DNA of 20,169 bases, taken from the NCBI GenBank assembly GCA_025997215.1, contig BNUH01000048.1:1-20169 (forward strand). The letters run 5' to 3'. Shown piece after piece: positions 14,777 through 20,169 of the stretch. Position 1 is the first letter of the stretch; each line of letters begins with the position of its first letter. The notes below the pieces were generated by a model that was given only the letters and a program-made list of their open reading frames with translations, had not been told where the DNA came from and made no database searches. This stretch comes from Clostridia bacterium (GTDB lineage: Bacteria; Bacillota_A; Clostridia; Christensenellales; Aristaeellaceae). The position numbers and the translations under genes are program-made.

Positions 14777-16402
14777 TTACCTCCCGGCGCTGTCCGCGTC
14801 GATGTACAGCGCCGCGCAGGGATGACTGCGCAGAATCGAGGCTGGGCATGCTTCGTTGATCGGCCCAGTCAGCATGGCCTTGACAGCCGAGCTTTTACGC
14901 TCACCCGGCACTACGCAAAATAGTTGTTTCCCTCTAACCAATGCGGGAACCGTCAGCGTCAGCGCATGGGTGGGCACATCATCAAGTGCCGCAAAGCATC
15001 CATCGTGCACCTGCTGCATTCGGCACGCATGCTCCAGTTGAACACGCTTAACCAGCAATAGGTCGTTGAAGTCTGCGACAGGTGGATCATTAAACGCTAT
15101 GTGGCCGTTCTCGCCTACGCCCATGCATACGATATTGGTGGGAAATGTTTCTAACAGTTTTGAGTAACGCGCCGCTTCCATATCAGGGTCAGCCTGACCA
15201 TTAATATAATGGATAGACTTAAATGGTACCTTGCTAAATATTGCCTCGTTGAGGAAGTTGCCGAATCGCTGCGGCGTGTCGGCGGGCAAACCAACATATT
15301 CGTCCATATGGAATGCGTTGATGCGCTGCCAATCTATACCATCCTGCTTGACTAATGCGGCGAGGAACTCATTTTGACTGGGCGCAGCCGCGAATACTAC
15401 ATTGATCTCATCCTTGGCGGCCAACGCGTCGCGTAATGCGGCGGCGGTGTCGTGAGCCGCTGCTTCGCCCATTGAAAGGCGATTGGCGAATGTCTTCACT
15501 TTAAGACTGTCGGTTCGTGCGACAGAGCTAATGTGTTGTGGTTTCCCGCTTGTATATGAATCATGAATGGCGTTGAGCACATATACATTCTGAATCAACT
15601 CTTCGTATGACGCATGCATCAAACCGCACTTAACAGCACTCTCAAAGTTACGCGCCTCACATTCGTAACAGTCATCTAGCGAGATAGCAAAGTGTTTCGC
15701 GCCGGACTTAGCATCGTACACTGTTACACCATAATGGTACATACCTTGCATGAAAACTAGTTGTACATCATACACCGGGTAGTGCAGTATACACGAAACA
15801 CCATGTTCATTCTTATGCGCAGTCACCGAGACAGGATCAAACCCGAACACAGCCAGCGCGGTTTCCACCAGATGCGCGGAGTAGAAGTAGAACCCGCCAT
15901 ACTCATTCTCCATACTCACAGGAGCATAAACAACGCCGCCCAGCACCGCGTTACCCAATTGACGCGCATAATCCGCTGCACCCTTTACGCCTTGTGTGAG
16001 TTTTACCGAAGACCCTCCGACGATGGGCACGGCATGCTTCTTTGCAAGATCTATGATCATCCGCGCTTCCACAGCATCGTTGGTTATGGGTTTATCAATG
16101 AATAATGGCAGCCCTGCCTCGATGATAGGCTTTGCGTACCCCAAATGCAATGCGCCATTACGAGACGTGATCATGGCGGCGTCAATCTTGCCGACCATGC
16201 CGCTGGTATGCGCAGCAACTATAGGGATGTCCCACTCGTCGGTGAGTTTGTTCACCGCATTGCGATCCTCGCCGCCTATTGCGGTTACCTTGAATCCGGG
16301 GAAAAGGTCAGCCTGCGCAGGGTCATTGAACATCTTGCAAAACGCTGCGGCGTGCGAGTTTTCTGCGCCGAATATACCTATCCGGATTGGTGTTGTATTC
16401 AC
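14777..16402 (-). CDS. Two-domain fusion: Gfo/Idh/MocA oxidoreductase + NagB-like glucosamine-6-phosphate deaminase
   Basis: GGAGG (16414-16410 on the minus strand) is too close to the ATG at 16408 but 7 bases from the GTG at 16402, so GTG is preferred, giving 541 residues. Residues 1-~291 are a Gfo/Idh/MocA domain (IRIGIFGAENSHAAAF, then DKP near 103-105 and an alpha/beta domain ending near YTSGKPQHI). Residues ~301-541 are a complete NagB-like domain: FAAAPSQNEFL, NAFHMDEYVGL (366-369 MDEY), GVGENGHIAFND (430-439) and PGERKSSAVKAML. NagB converts glucosamine-6-phosphate to fructose-6-phosphate and ammonia. No frameshift or stop separates the halves. The gene sits 2 bases after another Gfo/Idh gene and just before nagA, so it was part of an amino-sugar operon. 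Confidence 0.85.
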   Translation of the reverse strand: MNTTPIRIGIFGAENSHAAAFCKMFNDPAQADLFPGFKVTAIGGEDRNAVNKLTDEWDIPIVAAHTSGMVGKIDAAMITSRNGALHLGYAKPIIEAGLPLFIDKPITNDAVEARMIIDLAKKHAVPIVGGSSVKLTQGVKGAADYARQLGNAVLGGVVYAPVSMENEYGGFYFYSAHLVETALAVFGFDPVSVTAHKNEHGVSCILHYPVYDVQLVFMQGMYHYGVTVYDAKSGAKHFAISLDDCYECEARNFESAVKCGLMHASYEELIQNVYVLNAIHDSYTSGKPQHISSVARTDSLKVKTFANRLSMGEAAAHDTAAALRDALAAKDEINVVFAAAPSQNEFLAALVKQDGIDWQRINAFHMDEYVGLPADTPQRFGNFLNEAIFSKVPFKSIHYINGQADPDMEAARYSKLLETFPTNIVCMGVGENGHIAFNDPPVADFNDLLLVKRVQLEHACRMQQVHDGCFAALDDVPTHALTLTVPALVRGKQLFCVVPGERKSSAVKAMLTGPINEACPASILRSHPCAALYIDADSAGR

Positions 16403-16404
16403 AA

Positions 16405-17481
16405 TCATACCTCCATTCGGGATAGCGGGTTCTGCTTATGGCACAGCTCCATGACCGCGATTTGTTGCGCCACCTGCTCAAAACGCACGTCCATCGGCTT
16501 ACCGTCACATATGTATGCGTATACATCGTCATACAACCGCCGTGTGTCGTTGGCGAACACGTTGTCTACGATGTTGGAGTTATCTATCCGTTCCTCATAC
16601 CATTGCAACGGTTCGCGGCAGTAGGCGGGATAGCCCTGCTCGTCACATATGGGTGTAAGAATGAGCCGTTGCTCGGGAGCTTCCGAAGGTTTATAATATT
16701 TCCACTGGATGGCGGCATTGTTGGCGGACAGCGTGCCGCATGTGCCCTGCACATGGAATGTGTATGGCACATACGCGTCGGTAGAGGATATCTCCACCTC
16801 TACCAGCGGACGGCTGGGCGCAGTGAGTATCACCTTCACAAAGTCCTCTGCATCGCCATATGTTACCGCGCGGTCGAAGTAACTGTACACATTGGGCATA
16901 CTGTCATAGTAATCCAAGAATTCCAGCGCTTGGCCCAATGGATGCGGTCCTGTGTTATATAGGCTGCCCGCGACGTTCTCCTGCAGGGTTTGCCAGTCCC
17001 AGCGTCTGCTAAAACCGTTCGTCGTGATCTTTACACAGACCAATCGGCCAAGAACACCAGAGGATGCAATTTCCCTTATTTTGACAAACTGGGAGCGAAA
17101 GCGCGATTGCAGAAATATGCAAAATTTTGCACCCGTTTCATCGATGGTCTTATTTAGTTCTTTGACCTGCTCGGAAGTGGCGGCGATAGGCTTCTCCTGC
17201 AGGACGTTGAAACCATGCTTCATCAGATCGATGGCTATAGGATAGTGCAGGAAAGTAGGCGTGGAGTTGACGACGAAGTCGATATCAGTACGGCCAAAGA
17301 GTTGGGTATAGTTCTCATAAACAGCCGATATGCCGTACTCCTGGGCGGCACGATCGCGGCGTTCCTTCAACGGGTCTACTACCGCAACAACCTGAAAGCG
17401 GTCGTCCGTCTTGATGTGCGCGCCATGGATATCGCGGCCGCTGCGGCCTTGACCGAGGATCGCGACGTTAAGTTTACGCAT
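16405..17481 (-). CDS. Gfo/Idh/MocA-family oxidoreductase
   Basis: AGGAGG precedes the ATG at 17481 with 8-9 bases between. The 358-residue product has the Rossmann motif VAILGQGRSG (6-15), the QEKP motif with Lys97, and GPHPLGQALEF with His180 in the second domain, all as expected for an active enzyme. It is the first intact gene of the minus-strand cluster and follows the remnant of a permease gene. In this setting it probably oxidises or reduces the imported amino sugar or a derivative. The partner fusion gene begins right after its stop, implying coupled translation. Substrate not readable from sequence. Confidence 0.88.
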   Translation of the reverse strand: MRKLNVAILGQGRSGRDIHGAHIKTDDRFQVVAVVDPLKERRDRAAQEYGISAVYENYTQLFGRTDIDFVVNSTPTFLHYPIAIDLMKHGFNVLQEKPIAATSEQVKELNKTIDETGAKFCIFLQSRFRSQFVKIREIASSGVLGRLVCVKITTNGFSRRWDWQTLQENVAGSLYNTGPHPLGQALEFLDYYDSMPNVYSYFDRAVTYGDAEDFVKVILTAPSRPLVEVEISSTDAYVPYTFHVQGTCGTLSANNAAIQWKYYKPSEAPEQRLILTPICDEQGYPAYCREPLQWYEERIDNSNIVDNVFANDTRRLYDDVYAYICDGKPMDVRFEQVAQQIAVMELCHKQNPLSRMEV

Positions 17482-17506
17482 GATGGTTACCTCCTGTGGT
17501 ATATTA

Positions 17507-17618
17507 TTAGCCCTTCACTGAACCGATCATCACGCCTTTGACAATGTATCGTTGGACGAATGGATACAATAACATCATCAGCAGCGAGGATACGATGATA
17601 ATAGAATACTTCAAACAG
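17507..17618 (-). pseudogene. C-terminal remnant of a YtcP-type ABC permease
   Basis: On the minus strand the frame reads LKYSIIIVSSLLMMLLYPFV, then QRYIVKGVMIGSVKG and a TAA at 17509-17507. This equals the last ~35 residues of YtcP-like permeases and parallels the intact gene at 8804-9661, which ends QRYFVKGVMIGSLKG. Upstream of about 17618 the frame meets a stop and similarity ends, so nearly all of the gene is gone. It shows that a sugar importer operon once led into the Gfo/NagB/NagA genes. Confidence 0.8.
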
Positions 17619-17872
17619 ATCTCTATTCATAATATACCAATAGCATCCATATTTGTAAAGTGCGGCCGATAATTCTGATTTACAACTAATTTCTTATTTA
17701 TGTCGCAGGTCGAATGATTTATAGTATATAGGTACTGCATGATGATTGCGCAAGCTGTGTATACCGGTGCCTGGAAATGGTCACTTAGTATAACCTGAGA
17801 TAAGCTCCGCATACTGATTACAGCGCACTGAGCGCTTCCGCTGAAAAGACTGTCAGAAAGGACTGTTATACG
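17619..17872. other. Gene-free AT-rich spacer
   Basis: Between the permease remnant and the M55 pseudogene no coding pattern, repeat or known RNA is seen on either strand. A 101-codon minus frame spans part of it but shows no domain or ribosome binding site. Confidence 0.4.
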
Positions 17873-18079
17873 GTGAAAATATTTATATTGACCGATTATG
17901 AAGGTACAAGCAGAATAAGGTCGCTGCTGCAAACCCTCACCGGTGGTGACCTACGCTATTAAGCACGCGAGGCCATGACTGACGATGTGAATGTATGCGC
18001 TCAAGCATTGAAGGATTCGTGCGCAGATGAGGTGATCGTGCGCGCCTGCCACAGCCGCGCGGATAGGGTTATACGATAA
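17873..18079 (+). pseudogene. M55 (DppA-like) D-aminopeptidase remnant with a premature stop
   Basis: The frame opens with GTG at 17873 behind AAAGGA and reads MKIFILTDYEGTSR, matching the N-terminus of M55 D-aminopeptidases (MKIxISxDxEG). After 29 codons comes TAA (17960-17962). The same frame continues AREAMTDDVNVCAQALKDS, ADEVIVRACHSRAD, matching the later block (ARxxMTxDVNAA...GAxEVxVxDxHG). One substitution could have made the stop from a GAA codon. Between the two blocks the usual ~40 residues are missing, and the rest of the protein beyond ~70 codons is gone. M55 enzymes are cytoplasmic zinc peptidases acting on D-amino-acid peptides. Confidence 0.65.
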
Positions 18080-18153
18080 TAACGGTATTATACACGAGCA
18101 AGGCCATGTCACGCTGGGAGTTATTAAGGTTAAAGTTAATAAATACAGAAGCA

Positions 18154-18189
18154 TTGACAGAAGACTTGATCCGTTACAAGTTGTAACGG
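18154..18189 (+). promoter_or_regulatory. Perfect 19-bp palindrome behind a -35-like box
   Basis: CCGTTACAAGTTGTAACGG (18171-18189) is a perfect dyad around a single G with 9-bp arms. A consensus TTGACA lies just upstream (18154-18159), so the palindrome sits where a repressor would block a plus-strand promoter, although no good -10 box is visible. The gene it served may be the MalG-type permease operon whose start is lost. Confidence 0.5.
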
Positions 18190-18345
18190 TTAGGTATATG
18201 GAACGAACATCATCAGGTGGGATGCGGCAACCGAGGCCGAAGGGATTCAAGGAGGATAAAGAACCGAGGGAGTATCTTTGATAGATCGACCTATCCCAAC
18301 CTTAACAATCCCTTAACATAAAATAGATGTCAATAACAAGTGATT

Positions 18346-18392
18346 ATGTCACCCCTCAAGCGAGTTAATTCACACGTGAAAATGTCACCCCT
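18346..18392 (+). repeat. Two direct repeats ATGTCACCCCT, 36 bases apart
   Basis: ATGTCACCCCT occurs at 18346-18356 and 18382-18392 with similar left context (TGATT, GAAA). Spaced short repeats of this sort occur at ends of some insertion sequences, such as the IS21 group; no transposase is present. It may be the stub of a lost element together with the hairpin at 18413. Confidence 0.5.
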
Positions 18393-18412
18393 GGGAAGGT
18401 GCGAAAAGAGCA

Positions 18413-18469
18413 GCTGTGGATATATGGACAACGTCCATGCGAATAGGACGTTGCCCACATACCCACAGC
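18413..18469. repeat. Long hairpin with a 24-bp stem and 9-base loop
   Basis: Bases 18413-18436 (GCTGTGG ... CAACGTCC) and 18446-18469 (GGACGTTG ... CCACAGC) form an inverted repeat matching at 21 of 24 positions. All three mismatches are A opposite C on the plus strand, so a minus-strand RNA or single strand has G-U pairs there and a continuous stem. CTGTGGATAT also resembles a DnaA box (8 of 9). No T-run follows. Confidence 0.6.
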
Positions 18470-18512
18470 ACTACTACTGCTGGGATACGATCATCCGCAG
18501 CTTACGTCCACA

Positions 18513-19367
18513 GTGCAGCCATCAAGGCTGTTTGCACAAGAAAATGTCTTCCAGCATACCCAATATCTGGCTATCAGACTCATCATAATACAGTTTGGGA
18601 AACAAGTGCTGCCCATTGTATTCCTGTTTCCGTTTATCTGGATGATACTCACGTCTATAAAGACTTACGGCGAAACGATAGTCTACCCTCCGACCATATT
18701 CCCTGCAGTTCCCCAGTGGATAAACTTCCAAAAGGTTTGGGAATCCGGCCCGTACCTGATGTACCTGCGCAACAGTGTTGTGGTTACGTTGTCGGTTATC
18801 GCACTACAGACGCTGGTGATGCTGCCTGCGGCGTACGCGTTCGGGCGGTATAAGTTCCGCGGGCGCGATTTCTGTTTCGGCATTGTTATGCTGGCGTTCA
18901 TGATCCTGGGAGAGTTAACGTTTATATCAATATACCTGATGATGGCCAACGCAGGGCTACTAAAGTCTCTCTGGCCGCAGATACTGCCGTTCGGCGCTAA
19001 CGCGTTCGGCATATTCATGCTGCGCCAGACATTTAAGCAGGTGCCTGATGAATTGATTGAATCCGCGCGTCTGGATAACGCAAGCGAGATGAGCATACTC
19101 TTTCGCATTATGCTGCCCATGGCAAAATCATCCACCGTCGCACTGACTATGTTCAGCTTCATAAGCCACTGGAACGATTACTTCTGGCCGTTCGTCATGA
19201 CCAACTCAATAAGTGTCAGGCCGCTGACAATAGGTATCGCCGCTCTGCGCGATATTGAAGGATCGCATCAGTGGGAGATAATTATGGCCGGCAATGTGAT
19301 ACTGGTTCTGCCAATCATAACAGTATATCTGTTATTCAATAAACGCATCATCAGCGCATTCACTTAT
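18513..19367 (+). pseudogene. MalG/UgpE-type ABC permease, start lost and 3' end replaced
   Basis: The frame from GTG 18513 has no ribosome binding site. Family similarity begins only near 18594 (FGKQVLPIVFLFPFIWMIL) and runs through all later membrane segments, including the EAA loop (ELIESARLDNASEMS) and SHWNDYFWPFVM. It reaches RIISAFTY at 19359-19367, where such proteins normally end SGIK or SGVK. Only four or five residues are missing, after which the frame runs 44 codons into heparinase sequence in the wrong phase. Both ends are thus damaged: no clear start and no native stop. It is a different subfamily from the permeases at 7865-9661, so it belonged to another importer. Confidence 0.7.
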
Positions 19368-19777
19368 CCGCAATATGTCCGAGTACATAGCCCATGCGCA
19401 TCTTGCCAACGGCTGGTTTCTGAATTTCGCCGACGCCAGCGCCAGGGTTGCGCCGAGCGTTGCGATGCTAGGCCGCTTATCCGGCAAGATGAACAGTGAT
19501 CGCTTGGCAGCGTTCGCTAAATATATGACCAAGACCGGACTGGGCGAAAGCCCGTATCCGCTCGGCCATAATATGATATACCGCCAGTTGTGCGACCTGT
19601 TCCGCGCCGAGCAATACACGGGCAACGCTCCGTGCGTGGCCGCGTGTGATCATTACTTCCCAGGCATACAGGTGTTCGTAGCGCGCAAGGCTGAGAACGA
19701 CGAATCCGGCTTGATCGTGGCCGGAAAGGGCGGCACAAACGACGAGAGCCACAACCATAACGACATAGGCAATTATG
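19363..19777 (+). pseudogene. Heparinase II/III family fragment
   Basis: From about 19363 the frame of the ATG at 19375 reads MSEYIAHAHLANGWFLNFAD, CDLFRAEQYTGN, then VAGKGGTNDESHNHNDIGNY. The last block, with its paired His residues, is the conserved core of the heparinase II/III C-terminal beta-sandwich domain. Both sides are missing: the alpha/alpha toroid is replaced by the permease at the left, and the right side stops exactly where the CAGGG terminal repeat begins (19778). Such lyases cleave uronic-acid-containing glycans (heparin, heparan, alginate-like). With NagA/NagB nearby, this suggests the lost pathway handled a glycosaminoglycan. Confidence 0.75.
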
Positions 19778-19928
19778 CAGGGCAAAATCATTTACTCAAA
19801 CCGACAAAATACGAGCAAAATCTCAGCCTCTACAATACGTTTTTCTCACACTTGAGGTCGAAAAGTGACACCTTGTATGGCAAAAATCGATTGTAGAAGC
19901 TGCTTGAAAAGTAAATGATTTTGCCTTG
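19778..19928. mobile_element. 151-bp MITE-like element with CAGGG/CAAGG ends, inside the heparinase remnant
   Basis: CAGGGCAAAATCATTTACT (19778-19796) and the reverse complement of 19910-19928 agree at 18 of 19 bases. The interior is AT-rich and non-coding. Heparinase homology ends at the first terminal base and does not resume to the right. The length and CAGGG start match the 142-bp element at 3152-3293, although the inner parts of the terminal repeats differ. No target duplication is seen, perhaps because a deletion followed. Confidence 0.6.
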
Positions 19929-19968
19929 GTTTTACAGCCCACTAGGCACATACCCTATATACAAGGTG
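19869..19968. repeat. 10-bp inverted repeat across the right end of the element
   Basis: CACCTTGTAT (19869-19878) is matched by ATACAAGGTG (19959-19968). One arm lies inside the CAGGG element and the other outside, so this could be the relic of an older, nested insertion. Confidence 0.4.
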
Positions 19969-19974
19969 CTTCAT

Positions 19975-20169
19975 TTACCTACGCAAGTTTCTTAAAACTA
20001 ACGTACCACAGCCTTGATTTTACTGCATTTTTTGGCGTGCTTGTGTGGTACAACAGGACAGGCGCTGCTCCTACCCGAATCCCCGAAACCGTTGGCCGCG
20101 AACAAACCCCGTGTAGCCTGTGCCATGCTGTTCCCGTTCCGCTCTACACTTATAACAACGTAAGCGTGT
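19975..20169. repeat. Dispersed repeat, copy B (runs off the window)
   Basis: Same orientation as copy A at 1327-1547 and similar from TTACCTACGCAA to TAAGCGTGT, the last bases of the window. It carries a single CGTACCACA unit (20002-20010) and a single TGTGGTAC arm (near 20044-20051), where copy A has three and about two. The minus-strand frame seen in copy A is interrupted here by a TAG and ends KIKAVVR. Confidence 0.8.

Larger units (their letters stand above)
18080..18512. other. Non-coding stretch between M55 remnant and permease
   Basis: Apart from the palindrome (18171), the direct repeats (18346) and the hairpin (18413) described separately, no gene is supported. Short open frames have no domain signature. 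Confidence 0.4.

Overview
The window looks like chromosome of an uncultured, moderately GC-rich Bacillota (Clostridia-type) bacterium. The grounds are strong AGGAGG ribosome binding sites, near-consensus sigma-A promoters (TTGACG-N17-TATAAT), GTG starts, and sugar importers of the LplA/LplB/YtcP kind without their own ATPase. No taxonomic marker gene is present, so placement below phylum is a guess.

Layout. 1-4750 is an accessory, strongly eroded region. It holds an inverted-repeat segment at the left edge, a GH99-like (WbsX) pseudogene with its middle deleted, a probable group II intron 3' scrap, one copy of a dispersed repeat, a tiny two-ORF minus-strand unit with a terminator, an 87-bp tandem repeat, a structured hairpin, a small two-zinc-ribbon protein of mobile-element type, a 142-bp MITE-like element (ends CAGGG), an intact secreted C39-like cysteine peptidase with its own promoter, and the C-terminal remnant of a Y-family DNA polymerase. 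4802-13421 is the healthy core: a nitrilase-superfamily amidohydrolase reading left, and divergently a seven-gene plus-strand operon (solute-binding protein, two permeases, TetR regulator, extended SDR, DapA-like aldolase, Gfo/Idh/MocA oxidoreductase). 13515-17620 is a second, minus-strand catabolic cluster, partly decayed: the 3' tail of a permease, a Gfo/Idh/MocA oxidoreductase, a Gfo/Idh-NagB two-domain fusion, the N-terminal quarter of NagA, and a sugar-phosphate isomerase/epimerase. 17620-20169 is again eroded: an M55 D-aminopeptidase pseudogene, a perfect 19-bp operator-like palindrome, short direct repeats and a long hairpin, a MalG-type permease joined to a heparinase II/III fragment, a 151-bp MITE-like element that begins exactly where the heparinase homology stops, and a second copy of the dispersed repeat running off the end.

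How the genes fit together. The core operon should bind and import a carbohydrate-like compound with an ATPase supplied from elsewhere, then oxidise or epimerise it (SDR, Gfo/Idh) and split it (DapA-like lyase). The divergent nitrilase-type enzyme may cleave an amide or carbamoyl group of the same compound. The second cluster points to amino sugars (NagA, NagB), and the heparinase fragment suggests a glycosaminoglycan source. Its NagA, permease and heparinase are broken, so this pathway appears to be dying here.

Most likely undescribed items: the nitrilase/ABC/SDR/DapA/Gfo locus with an SDR that lacks the catalytic lysine, the Gfo/Idh-NagB fusion, and several small non-coding repeat elements (the CAGGG MITEs, the dispersed repeat whose hairpin arms are built of variable 9-bp units, and a 24-bp hairpin whose mismatches all become G-U pairs on one strand).
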